Of a DNA stretch of 46,086 nucleotides, positions 25,187-33,725 are shown piece after piece. Location: assembly GCA_018004935.1 (NCBI GenBank), contig JAGNBF010000058.1, positions 1,374 to 47,459 on the forward strand, in the 5' to 3' direction. This DNA is from Chloroflexota bacterium (GTDB lineage Bacteria; Chloroflexota; Anaerolineae; Promineifilales; Promineifilaceae). The notes under the pieces are model-generated. The model saw only the letters and a program-made list of their open reading frames with translations, had not been told where the DNA came from and made no database searches. A program made the translations under genes and the position numbers. Numbering within the stretch: the stretch's first letter is position 1; every line of letters starts with the position of its first letter.

Positions 25187-26536
25187 TTATTGAGAAGATG
25201 CATGTACCAGATGTTTTTCTTCGGCCTCAGTGAGGGCATTCTCAAAAATGTGTAACCCCTCTTCAACTAAGGAACGCGGAATGTTGAGGGCTGGCGTCAC
25301 CCGAATGGAGTTGGTGCCACAAGGAATCACCAATAACCCATTCATAAAAGCGGTTTGGATGATATGATCGCGTAAGGCAACGGCCCGCTCTTTGGTGTTA
25401 TGGTCTTTAACAAACTCCAGGCCAATCATCAGACCGCGGCCGCGGACATCGCCAATACTTGGATGTCGCCCCATCATCTCTACCAGGGCATCCATAATAT
25501 ATTCGCCTGTTGCCTCAGCCTGGGCCAAAATGCCTTCCCGTTCAATCGTTTGCAGAGTAGCCAGCGCCGAGATAGCCGCCACCGGGTTGCCCCCATAGGT
25601 ACTACCATGAGATCCCGGCTCCCATACATCAATAATCTCATTCTTGGCAATGATGCCACCTATGGGCATCCCACTGCCGACCCCTTTGGCAAAGCAGACA
25701 ATATCCGGCTCCACCTCTTCATGTTCAATTGCCCACCATTTGCCAGTACGACCCGCACCACTCTGAATTTCATCCACCATCAGCAAAATGCCATAACGAT
25801 CACAAATCTCACGCAAGCGGGGAAAAAACCCGGCTTCCGGGATCACATAACCACCTTCTCCCTGGATCGGCTCCACTAAAATCCCGGCAACATCATTCGG
25901 TGAAAGCGTGGTGCGGAAAACCTCATCCTCCAGATAATGTAAAACCGTTTCCGCATACGTCTGGCCGGGTGTGCCCAACAGAATATGGCGATAGGGGTTA
26001 GGGTAAGGGATATGTTGTACCTTCACGCCAGGCAGGTACCCTTCCCGTTGTACCCGTTTGCTGGCTGTAAACGAAAGGGAGCCTAATGTGCGCCCATGAA
26101 ACGCCCCGGTAAAACCGATAAAACGGGAGCGTTCCGTCTTATACATAGCCAATTTAATCGCCGCTTCCACCGCTTCCGTACCGGAATTGCCAAAAAACAC
26201 CTTAGTCCCGTGATTCATAGGGGCAATGCTCTGCAATTTCTCGGCCAACTCCACCGCCTGGGGATAGAAAAAGTCAGACAAACAGATATGCCAGAATTTC
26301 TCCACCTGTTCTTTGACGGCTTCAACTACCGCCGGATGACGATGACCAACGTTCAAAACAGCGACACCGGCCATAAAATCAATATACCGTTTGCCATCTA
26401 CATCCCATAACTCTGAGCCTTCGGCACGGTCAACGACGAGAGCATATTCGCGGGAAAAAGAGGGGGAAAGAGCGGCCTTATCCCGTTTAATAATATCCAG
26501 GCCCAGGGGACCGGCACCATCTAATGAAAACTTCAT
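25187..26536 (-). CDS. Class III aminotransferase (GabT/ArgD-like)
   Basis: A PLP enzyme of 449 residues transferring an omega-amino group. Seen: GNSGTEAVEAAIKLA (cofactor phosphate loop), LMVDEIQSGAGRTGK with the Asp, and VCFAKGVGSGMPIGGI with the Schiff-base Lys. The ATG at 26536 has AGGAG seven bases upstream; the longer reading frame up to 26611 has none. Substrates in the family include acetylornithine, GABA and related amines; the LIGLEF and LVIPCGTNSIR segments resemble GABA or branched-amine members, but I cannot choose. One GCGGCCGC is in the Gly-Arg-Gly frame. Confidence 0.85.
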   Translation of the reverse strand: MKFSLDGAGPLGLDIIKRDKAALSPSFSREYALVVDRAEGSELWDVDGKRYIDFMAGVAVLNVGHRHPAVVEAVKEQVEKFWHICLSDFFYPQAVELAEKLQSIAPMNHGTKVFFGNSGTEAVEAAIKLAMYKTERSRFIGFTGAFHGRTLGSLSFTASKRVQREGYLPGVKVQHIPYPNPYRHILLGTPGQTYAETVLHYLEDEVFRTTLSPNDVAGILVEPIQGEGGYVIPEAGFFPRLREICDRYGILLMVDEIQSGAGRTGKWWAIEHEEVEPDIVCFAKGVGSGMPIGGIIAKNEIIDVWEPGSHGSTYGGNPVAAISALATLQTIEREGILAQAEATGEYIMDALVEMMGRHPSIGDVRGRGLMIGLEFVKDHNTKERAVALRDHIIQTAFMNGLLVIPCGTNSIRVTPALNIPRSLVEEGLHIFENALTEAEEKHLVHASSQ

Positions 26537-26702
26537 GAAATATCTCCTCTTACGTGTGACCGGCGGCGTGAGAGGGCAACCAAGAGTAGCACTCCGTCTC
26601 TGTCGGCACACATTGTTGAATTTGCGCGGTGGTTCTGGAGGAGAAGCCAGGCAGTGAGGATTGCGCTATTAAACCAGCCCGGTTTCTACTCTTACCACCG
26701 GG

Positions 26703-27014
26703 TTACTCTGGTTCAATGGTGAAGGTTAGGGGATAACCTTCGAGGCTGGCGGCAAAATGCGCTCGGCCGACACGCCGTTCCGCCTCTTTTTTAGGCAAAG
26801 AGGTAACATAGGCAATGCCGGTGGTATGGGCCGTCCAGGTGACGAGTTCGGCTTTGGGGCGATCCAGGCCGAAAATGCGGAGGAGAATATCTATAACAAA
26901 AGCATAGGGCGTTTGCTCATCGTTGTGGATGATAATCCGCCACAGTGGCTCCAGCCTGGTATCTTCTTCCGTTTCCTGGCCGATTTCTGGCTCAATCCAA
27001 ATCTCAGGACTCAT
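26703..27014 (-). CDS. clpS: ClpS adaptor protein
   Basis: ClpS hands N-degron substrates to the ClpAP protease. The protein is 103 residues from the internal ATG at 27014, the usual size; an outer TTG at 27053 gives an unlikely extension. LWRIIIHNDEQTPYAFVIDIL has the family's LxNDdxTPxxFV binding loop (LWRIIIHNDEQTPY is its core), followed by helices with VTWTAHTTGIAYVTSLPKKEAERR. An acidic start is typical. No GCGGCCGC is present. No clp protease gene is in view. Confidence 0.88.
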   Translation of the reverse strand: MSPEIWIEPEIGQETEEDTRLEPLWRIIIHNDEQTPYAFVIDILLRIFGLDRPKAELVTWTAHTTGIAYVTSLPKKEAERRVGRAHFAASLEGYPLTFTIEPE

Positions 27015-27064
27015 AAGAATTGGATTATAGCTTGAGCGTAGCTGAGCGGGCAAAGCGGGCAGGA

Positions 27065-28081
27065 CTATGTTGCTACAATATCGAAATGTAACAATCCTGG
27101 GGGTAAAAGTTGTTGCCGGGTGATTTCTTCATCTCGTTTTTGCCAATAGCGAAGTAAATCATCTACTTGGGTAAATATGACATCATCCCCAAAAGGTGTT
27201 AACACCTGAAGCTGATGGTAATAGGTTAATAATTGTTGGGCGTAGATTTCGGCGGCCATGCCTTCAACATCACGCAAACAGCGGGGATTAAACTCTGTGA
27301 CCAGGATGGGCCGATGCCGGTGCAGTAGTTTTTCCATACCTTGCAAGGCAAACGGTTCATGCCCTTCAATATCCATTTTAACGACATCAATTTTGTCCAG
27401 ATGGGCCAGTGCTTCATCTAAAAGCACGGTTTGGGCATAGGCATGATTGGCCTGGTAATCTTTGGTTTGGGTCAGGTAAGTGTTAGATGTGCCACCTTGT
27501 AAGGACAATATTTCACGCCGGTTGGAGGCGGCAAAGGGGAGTACCTGAATATTGGTGAACTTGTTTAAGACAATGCCCGCGTAGAGCAATTGCACATTAT
27601 CGGGGTTGGGTTCCAGAGCTATAACACGCCCTTCTGTTCCCACAAGGGTGCAGGCCAGGAGACTGATACAGCCGATGTTGGCCCCTACATCTACAAAAGT
27701 ATCGCCTGGTTTGAGTATGTTTTTGAGGGCCTGACATACATGGGGTTCGTATTGGCGGGTTTCAATGAGGGACTGGCCGAAATCTTTTTCGGCATACCGC
27801 ACACAGACGGAGTATCCCCCGAGATCAACTTCCTGTATCTCGTGTTCGTTGGCAATGTGGTGCAGGTATTCGTGGGAGTTGGTGAATTCTGAATGGAGTT
27901 GTTCGAGGGTCAACCCTTTGTCTACACGTTGTTGGTAGTGGGCAAAACCCGCGGCATCCGGTTGGCGACGGAGGATGAGACGATAAGCCGCGATGACATC
28001 ATCTACTGTGGCCCGATTATTGAAGGCGGATGAGGAGGGTAAGAGGCGGGTTTTGGCAAATAGCCGTTGGAAAAAGAGCAT
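27065..28081 (-). CDS. DUF4214-like domain plus FkbM-type methyltransferase
   Basis: A 338-residue protein. The first 90 residues (DDVIAAYRLILRRQPDAAGF ... SHEYLHH) fit a DUF4214-like helical domain often found in glycan enzymes. Residues about 120-325 are an FkbM-family SAM-dependent methyltransferase (FVDVGANIGCISLLA as motif I, IALEPNP as motif II, DVVKMDIEGHEPFALQGM as the family end motif). It is likely to O-methylate a sugar in the surface polysaccharide. An AAGGTG site precedes the ATG by five bases. It sits downstream of the GT4 at 28091. No GCGGCCGC site in it. Confidence 0.83.
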   Translation of the reverse strand: MLFFQRLFAKTRLLPSSSAFNNRATVDDVIAAYRLILRRQPDAAGFAHYQQRVDKGLTLEQLHSEFTNSHEYLHHIANEHEIQEVDLGGYSVCVRYAEKDFGQSLIETRQYEPHVCQALKNILKPGDTFVDVGANIGCISLLACTLVGTEGRVIALEPNPDNVQLLYAGIVLNKFTNIQVLPFAASNRREILSLQGGTSNTYLTQTKDYQANHAYAQTVLLDEALAHLDKIDVVKMDIEGHEPFALQGMEKLLHRHRPILVTEFNPRCLRDVEGMAAEIYAQQLLTYYHQLQVLTPFGDDVIFTQVDDLLRYWQKRDEEITRQQLLPPGLLHFDIVAT

Positions 28082-28090
28082 AACTTCACC

Positions 28091-29368
28091 TTAATGTTGT
28101 TTCAGTTGTAGGTGCTGATAAATATCTATGATTTGGCTGGTTTTTTTCTGCCAGGTGTGGTGTTGTAGGGTTTTTGCGCGGCCGCGTTGCCCCATCATTT
28201 TAGCTACCGGCTCATGATCACACAGGTAAGCAATAGAGCGGGCCAGTTCCGCTACATTCCCAAAAGGGATTAACAAACCATCTTCTCCCTGGGTAATGAG
28301 ATCCGCAACACCCCAAGACTGAGCGCCAATAACGGGTTTTTCGTACAGCCATGCTTCCAGGTAGACAATACCAAAAGAATCTGTACGAGAAGGCATACAG
28401 AGTAACGTCGCGGCCGCGAGGGCATCTCGTTTCTCCTTATCATCTAATACCCCAACAACCTTGATTCGTTCCCGCTCCGTTACCGGAATACGAGCCATAT
28501 ACCGTTTATACTCCTCCGTGGGAGTTCCGGCCAAAACAAGTTCTACCTCTCGACCTTCTTGCCACAGACGGCGCACCGCTTCAATGGTGTGAAACGTCCC
28601 TTTATCATATGTCATCGAAGAAAGCGATAAAACTACTGGCCCTTGCAGTTGGTGTTGTTCGCGGAAGCGTGCCCCATTGCCCCCAATGATCGCTTCTGGT
28701 GTGACCCCCGGTCCGGAAACATAAATGCGTTCCGGGGGAATCCCTTTTTGGGTATAAAACTGCTTTTCAGTTTCCGTCTGCGCCATGATGGCATCACTTT
28801 GGCGCACCAGATCAACCTGGTGTTTCATGGTGTAAAAACGGCTTAAGGCGTCTTGTCCTGGTTGGGGACCAGCTCCCAGGTGAGTGAGTGGATAGGCGAC
28901 AAAGGGGATGTGGCGGCCGCGGGCAAAACGCCACCCGGCTTCAAATAACGGTTCGTAACAGATGGTCATACTGGCTACCAGATCGAATGATTCAGCCGTG
29001 GTTTCCAACCAGTGCCACAGCCCGGGAACCCAGGGGGTAAAGCGGGCCAGTCGCCGGGCCAGAGGAATGAAGGCATCCGGCAACCATGAGAGTCCCCAGA
29101 GAAGGCGGCGTATGGCGGCATAAGCGATGGGGCCAGTAGGCAGGTGATGCAGAGGGAAACGTAAAACCCGAACGCCCTGGATGATGGCTTCTGGTTCGGC
29201 CAGACGCTTGTGCCGGGGGTTCCACAGCCGTTCAAACGCCAGGGCATCTGTAGTGAGGATAGTAACAGAATGGTTCGCGGCCGCGAGAGCCGTCGAAATC
29301 TCTTCCAAATGAAACTCTGCTCCCCCCCGTGCTGGACGATATCGTTGGATGATGTGCAAAACCCGCAT
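28091..29368 (-). CDS. Glycosyltransferase family 4
   Basis: A 425-residue GT-B enzyme. The N-terminal half begins MRVLHIIQRYRPARGGAEFHL, the classic GT4 start with the GGAE/GGxE loop. The donor side has RTDSFGIVYLE (DX7E form of the usual EX7E) followed by AWLYEKPVIGA. It is probably the first enzyme of the locus downstream of the FG-GAP gene; nine bases separate it from the methyltransferase. Substrate unknown. Four GCGGCCGC copies occur, at 28178, 28410, 28913 and 29277. Confidence 0.85.
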   Translation of the reverse strand: MRVLHIIQRYRPARGGAEFHLEEISTALAAANHSVTILTTDALAFERLWNPRHKRLAEPEAIIQGVRVLRFPLHHLPTGPIAYAAIRRLLWGLSWLPDAFIPLARRLARFTPWVPGLWHWLETTAESFDLVASMTICYEPLFEAGWRFARGRHIPFVAYPLTHLGAGPQPGQDALSRFYTMKHQVDLVRQSDAIMAQTETEKQFYTQKGIPPERIYVSGPGVTPEAIIGGNGARFREQHQLQGPVVLSLSSMTYDKGTFHTIEAVRRLWQEGREVELVLAGTPTEEYKRYMARIPVTERERIKVVGVLDDKEKRDALAAATLLCMPSRTDSFGIVYLEAWLYEKPVIGAQSWGVADLITQGEDGLLIPFGNVAELARSIAYLCDHEPVAKMMGQRGRAKTLQHHTWQKKTSQIIDIYQHLQLKQH

Positions 29369-29448
29369 AACCCCAATTCTATCGCTGATCCAACAAATGA
29401 TCCCATAGAACTAAGGCACTTCCCCCGGGTGATTGCCTGCTCGGATTT

Positions 29449-29485
29449 CCTCGCCCCTGGGGGCGGGGTTAGGGGTGAGGGCCAT
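29449..29485. repeat. Solitary GC-rich hairpin of the repeat family
   Basis: Only the second (GC-rich) hairpin with GCCCCTGGGGGC and the tail TTAGGGGTGAGG is present; hairpin 1 is absent. Near it at 29540-29575 is a short repeat shared with 43425-43460 (GACAAGCTCA...CCCT...AGGGTTAGTA). These elements plus the mobile repeat and terminator below fill the 528-base spacer. Confidence 0.6.
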
Positions 29486-29638
29486 GGACAAATTGATCCT
29501 GAGCCTGAGATGGGTCACAAAAACAGGGTCCCAGGGCAAACGGGCTTCGACAAGCTCAGCCCTCGGGAGGGTTAGTAGTCACCCTTTGGCAGTATAAACT
29601 TTTTGCACGTATAGCCGCGCCGGTAGCGCCAAAAGAAA

Positions 29639-29817
29639 CAGCAATTCTCAATTTGGCCTGAACCTCCAAAATGGAGAGGCCGCCCGGCCGTGAAACGGGC
29701 CGGGCTATGGTTACGAAGGCCGTTGGCCTGCTGGTTTAGCCCGTAGGGTTTGGTACGGATAGCCCGGCGGTTTGACCGCCGGGCGGATTAACTTACCGTT
29801 CAAAATGAGAATTGTTG
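29639..29817. mobile_element. Non-autonomous mobile repeat with CAGCAATTCTCA ends, 9-bp target duplication
   Basis: Ends CAGCAATTCTCA (29639-29650) and TGAGAATTGTTG (29806-29817) are inverted with one mismatch. CAAAAGAAA lies on both sides (29630-29638, 29818-29826). The inside contains an inverted copy of the interior of the 24908-25065 element (ACGGGCCGGGCTATGGTTACGA region). Related ends are seen at 16455. Confidence 0.8.
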
Positions 29818-29823
29818 CAAAAG

Positions 29824-29862
29824 AAAAAGGGTTGTTGTCTTCCCGCGACAACAACCCTTTTT
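29824..29862. terminator. Bidirectional hairpin terminator after the FG-GAP gene
   Basis: A perfect 16-bp stem (arms ending GTTGTTGTC and GACAACAAC) with loop TTCCCGC, flanked by A and T runs on both sides, 35 bases past the minus-strand FG-GAP stop. Good intrinsic terminator shape in both directions. Confidence 0.9.
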
Positions 29863-29896
29863 CTTTGATATTAGCCCTAACCCGTGCTACGACAGC

Positions 29897-31816
29897 CTAC
29901 TGGCCCAAAGCCAGAGGCAAATAACTGTCATGCAAATTACCGACAAACAAAGTGATGGGGATTTGGGTTGGGCTACCATTGATAACCTGCCCATTATAGT
30001 TGCCATAAATCGTCAGATTGCCTATGTCATACCAGCCATTTGGGCGGTTGGCGTTAATCGTTACCTCCACCCATTGAGTTGTTGACACCGTGCCCGAATT
30101 GGGGGACAAACTCACCCCTGAGGGAGTTGAGGCACTCCAGGTAAAACTGGTTCCATTGGTGGTATTTTCCAGCCAAATATAAGCCTTTGTGCTGTTCCCA
30201 TCATCGGTGTCATGGGCTACCGTGAGCGAAGATGGGTGGATAACCATTGTTGGCAGGGGGGGAACAAAGCCGCTGTGTTGCGCGTCTCGGCGGAACATGG
30301 GCCAATCTATTCCTGTAGCATCATAACTCCCAGCTCCATACTCAAAGTTACGCACATAACCCTGGCCCGGATCATCATAATCAGAATTACCTACGATAAT
30401 ATTGGTTCGTCCATCAGCATCTAGATCGACAATGGCGGGAGAATTAAATACAGACCAGCGGGTTGGCAATGTTTCTTGTGTGGAACCGTTGTGATTAAGG
30501 ACGATAATTGTCCAGCCAATGCAGATCAGAATCTCTTTCTGCCCATCATTGTCCACGTCCCCTACGGTAGGTGAGGAGCGAATAAAACCATTCTTGCCGT
30601 TGGCTTCACGCGGCCACACCGGGAAACCGGATACAGCTTGTCCATTGTGGTGCCAGGCATACACCGCCCCATGACAATCTGGGTCAGAACTGCTGTTAGA
30701 ACAGGCGTTTTCTGGCCCCAATCCTTCATACCCTGAACCAATAACCACTTCCAGATCACCATCATTATCCAGGTCGGCCAGGGCTGGCGAACTGATACCC
30801 GCACGGGCCACCGGACGGGGCCAACCCGGCAGGTCTACCACTTGCCAGGTGCTACCTGAAGTATCTATACGGAAGCCATAGACATAGGGTTGGGTGTAAT
30901 TTCCCTGCATGAAGAAGGCATAACCAGTGCCCACGAAAAACTCTATCTGACCATCGTGGTCTACATCGCCAAAGGCAATAGAAGAGTAGATGGTTTCATT
31001 TATCTGGCGACGGGCCAGTTTTTGCCCATTTTTGTCCAGGACTAGCAAAAAACCGCCATCAGTGGGGGTTGTGCCGTCGGGCAATACCCCGCCCTCAGTA
31101 ATATCGGTGCCGGTGATGATCTCTAGATCACCATCACTATTCAGGTCGTATAATACCGGAGTAGACCAGACAGTATCGGCAACATGGTAGAACCAAACAC
31201 GGTTACCGTTGTGATCTAGCATATAAATGTTGCGATCCAGGGAATTCGCTACAATTTCCATATCGCCGTTGCCATCTACATCGCCAACAACAGGGGCGGC
31301 AAAGTTTCCGGCTGGTGACCAAACGCCATCAGGGAAGGGGGGTTCGCCGGTGGTAGTGTAGGACCATAAGAGGGAACCGGTGTTGCTGTAAGCTCTGATG
31401 GTTCCGGCTGTTCCTGTGGGGGCGTTTACGTCGGAGCCGGTGGAGACGATAATTTCAGGTACGCCATCAGGGGGGTTGCTAATGTCGGCGATGGTGGAGG
31501 CAATGCCGGTGCCATAGGGTATTTCGCGGGACCATTTGATGGTGCCATTGTGTTCCAAAACAGTCAAAGAGCCGGGATTGCCGATATTGCTGGAGCCAAT
31601 GATTATTTCCATGTATTCATCGTTGTCAACATTGGCAATGGTGGGTGAACTGTTGTCAGTAATTTCGCCGCCAGGAATAGAGACGACCCATTCTTCGCTG
31701 GCCGCATCGGTTTCAGCCCTGATGTTAGCACTGTAACCGAGGCCTACAAAGCATAACAGGCTGGCTAAAAAGATGGTTTGGCGCAACAGGTTATGCCATT
31801 TTGATTGTTTTAACAT
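29897..31816 (-). CDS. Secreted FG-GAP/VCBS-repeat protein with BACON-like end
   Basis: A 639-residue exported protein. I start at the ATG at 31816, which follows an AGAGGT site and opens a signal peptide (basic WHNLLRQ, then Leu-rich FLASLLCFVGLGYSANIRA). The body (residues about 60-520) has repeats with the calcium-loop pattern D-x-D-x-D-G-x-x-E (for example DVDGNGDMEIVANS, DLNSDGDLEIITG, DVDHDGQIEFF, DLDNDGDLEVVIG), the FG-GAP/VCBS beta-propeller. The last part (STKAYIWLENT ... WSASTPSGVSLSP) is a BACON-like Ig fold. It ends DSYLPLALGQ, carrying the YLPL tail also on the protein at 353. No GCGGCCGC at all, so composition differs from neighbours. Role: probably cell-surface binding. Confidence 0.85.
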   Translation of the reverse strand: MLKQSKWHNLLRQTIFLASLLCFVGLGYSANIRAETDAASEEWVVSIPGGEITDNSSPTIANVDNDEYMEIIIGSSNIGNPGSLTVLEHNGTIKWSREIPYGTGIASTIADISNPPDGVPEIIVSTGSDVNAPTGTAGTIRAYSNTGSLLWSYTTTGEPPFPDGVWSPAGNFAAPVVGDVDGNGDMEIVANSLDRNIYMLDHNGNRVWFYHVADTVWSTPVLYDLNSDGDLEIITGTDITEGGVLPDGTTPTDGGFLLVLDKNGQKLARRQINETIYSSIAFGDVDHDGQIEFFVGTGYAFFMQGNYTQPYVYGFRIDTSGSTWQVVDLPGWPRPVARAGISSPALADLDNDGDLEVVIGSGYEGLGPENACSNSSSDPDCHGAVYAWHHNGQAVSGFPVWPREANGKNGFIRSSPTVGDVDNDGQKEILICIGWTIIVLNHNGSTQETLPTRWSVFNSPAIVDLDADGRTNIIVGNSDYDDPGQGYVRNFEYGAGSYDATGIDWPMFRRDAQHSGFVPPLPTMVIHPSSLTVAHDTDDGNSTKAYIWLENTTNGTSFTWSASTPSGVSLSPNSGTVSTTQWVEVTINANRPNGWYDIGNLTIYGNYNGQVINGSPTQIPITLFVGNLHDSYLPLALGQ

Positions 31817-31844
31817 AGTTGACCTCTTGTTATTAGGATGGGGT

Positions 31845-31895
31845 TTGCACCTTGTGGTATATTCTGGCGAAATGTTCGGACTCCAGAAGGTGCAA
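31845..31895 (-). promoter_or_regulatory. Structured 5' leader of the FG-GAP gene
   Basis: TTGCACCTT (31845-31853) pairs with AAGGTGCAA (31887-31895), and inside TTCTGG (31862-31867) pairs with CCAGAA (31883-31888), giving a two-stem arm with an internal bulge, 30-80 bases upstream of the start. A second weaker hairpin lies near 31920-31951. No known riboswitch consensus was recognised. Confidence 0.45.
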
Positions 31896-32065
31896 GGGTG
31901 ATGTTGTTGGGCACGTTTCGCTGACAAATAGATCATACCTATTTGTTGTCAGAGACTGTATCCAACAGATGTACTATACAGTTAGGGGGTGGCTCCCGCT
32001 TATCGCTTTCACAAGGGTACAGTATAGATGACCGCGGCCGCAATAGTGTTTATTCCAAGCAAATT

Positions 32066-33715
32066 TTAAGAATAAGCACGATTATAAAACCATTGTCCTT
32101 TGTGGTGTAAACTGATTAACTCTTGGGGTGTGAGCGAATACGCGGCCGCAGATAATTCCGGTTTTTGAAAGTAACGACTTTGGGGCACATAACGCACAAA
32201 AAACTCTCCACCCACCTGCAAGGAGTGGAAATGCACCCCGGCACTGGTTAATTGGTCATGGAGTGTGAAAGGGGTCTCCAGTTGCAGGCGGCGGGTAAAT
32301 GTGGCCGCGACGGGACGTGTGCCCAGCATCAGGTTGCGCCGAATGGCCCCTTTGAGCCAGTGCGAAAGGGTAGGTGACCAACCCACGGTAAGCAGGGCCA
32401 GACGGAAGAGTAAAAACCGGGCTGGCGTAAAGAGCTTGGCTGAAGGTACTTTGTGTAGATGTCCACTGATGCGTAATTCGGTGTCGTTGAGTTCAATTTG
32501 ATAAGCCGGATCTATCCATTGGGAAGTAACCACCGAACCATCCGTAAGTTGGCCTAACCAACCTCCATCGCTGGTGAGACGCTTTTCCTGCTGGCTGTCA
32601 AAGAGAAGGAGTACGCCTCCTTTGGCCGCATTGACAAGTAAGTAGCGGTCATCGGCACTTTTCTGGGCGTAAATTTTGGCTCCAGAGAAATAACGGCGGA
32701 ATGGCTCGCTCTGGTAAGGGAGGGGAGGGAGTGATTCGGGGCGGGGAGTGTAATCCAGATAAGCCTGGAGAAATTCGGGGATGCGGTAAAGAAAGTAGCG
32801 ATCAGCCTGGATTTCGGGAGGAACCAGACCGCCATGGGCTAAAGAACGGAGCAATCGTTGGGCTATCGCGGCCGCGGTGGGCATTTCCCGTGCCATTATT
32901 TCCAGTCCGTGGGGATAAAAATGCACTGTCTGGCGGCTCCCCAACATACCCCCATAATATCCATCGGGATAGACAACATAGCTGACAAACGCTACCGCTT
33001 CTGTCAACACCCGTCGTAACTCTGCCGTGGGATTCTCCTGATAAATCTTGCCCAAAAACGAAATTGTCGCCGAAAGATAACCCGGATCTACTCCATCATA
33101 CTCCAGCGACCAGCCCTCTGGCTGATGATAATGGCGCAAGAACCCTTGCCAGATACGTTCATAACCAGCCAGAATTGTTTTGTCCCCCAGTAAACGGTAT
33201 GCCTTCCAGAGAGCCAGGCAAGCCATGGCATGATGATTCGCCAGTTTATCTTCTTCTTGTTCCCCTTGGGCAATGGCTTGAGCCGCCCGCCGCACTGCCG
33301 CCAGTAGTATCGTTTTAACCGGTTCATCCATTTCCTGGTGTAAAAGCTGAAAGGCTTCACAAACGGCAAAGGTTGTAAAAGCGGTTGGCCCAACCCAGCC
33401 CCGTTCGTAGGGGTAAAACTCATCAAAAGTGCCATCCGGGTGTTGGATGTTGGCCCAATACATCATCCCGGCAATGGCCCAATCGCGCACCCGTGTTTGA
33501 CCCAGGTAGGGGTTGTCGGGAAAGGCATGGCAATACACCAGGGCCAATGAGTGCACCCCAAATTGAGGTAGGGCATCGGGAAAATCGTCAACCTTGTCTA
33601 GCCAGTAACGGCGATGGAAAGAACCATAAGTAGGTGACAAGGGGTTCCGATCCTGCAAGGATAACAGGCGGGGAATCTGGCTCAAGGCTTTTTGGGCATA
33701 AGTGGCACGGAGCAT
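32066..33715 (-). CDS. Predicted alpha/alpha-toroid glycan-active protein
   Basis: A 549-residue protein without a signal peptide. The first 300 residues consist of helical repeats with aromatic turns (GSFHRRYWLDKVDDFPDALPQF, YWANIQHPDGTFDEFYPYERGWVG, LANHHAMACLALW, GWSLEYDGVDPGYLSATI), the look of (alpha/alpha)6 toroid enzymes such as heparinase/alginate lyases or glucuronyl epimerases. The C-terminal 200 residues are beta-rich (ISGHLHKVPSAKLF...). A role in cutting or modifying uronic polymers is a guess from shape and location in the glycan locus; catalytic residues cannot be assigned. An inside-the-cell location would be unusual for a lyase. Confidence 0.6.
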   Translation of the reverse strand: MLRATYAQKALSQIPRLLSLQDRNPLSPTYGSFHRRYWLDKVDDFPDALPQFGVHSLALVYCHAFPDNPYLGQTRVRDWAIAGMMYWANIQHPDGTFDEFYPYERGWVGPTAFTTFAVCEAFQLLHQEMDEPVKTILLAAVRRAAQAIAQGEQEEDKLANHHAMACLALWKAYRLLGDKTILAGYERIWQGFLRHYHQPEGWSLEYDGVDPGYLSATISFLGKIYQENPTAELRRVLTEAVAFVSYVVYPDGYYGGMLGSRQTVHFYPHGLEIMAREMPTAAAIAQRLLRSLAHGGLVPPEIQADRYFLYRIPEFLQAYLDYTPRPESLPPLPYQSEPFRRYFSGAKIYAQKSADDRYLLVNAAKGGVLLLFDSQQEKRLTSDGGWLGQLTDGSVVTSQWIDPAYQIELNDTELRISGHLHKVPSAKLFTPARFLLFRLALLTVGWSPTLSHWLKGAIRRNLMLGTRPVAATFTRRLQLETPFTLHDQLTSAGVHFHSLQVGGEFFVRYVPQSRYFQKPELSAAAYSLTPQELISLHHKGQWFYNRAYS

Positions 33716-33725
33716 AACGTTTTTA

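Noticed and set aside
26537-26611. Upstream extension of the class III aminotransferase
   Set aside because: The extra residues look non-coding and AGGAG sits seven bases before the ATG at 26536.
31817-31936. Upstream extension of the FG-GAP protein
   Set aside because: It covers the structured leader; the signal peptide and AGAGGT site fix the start at 31816.
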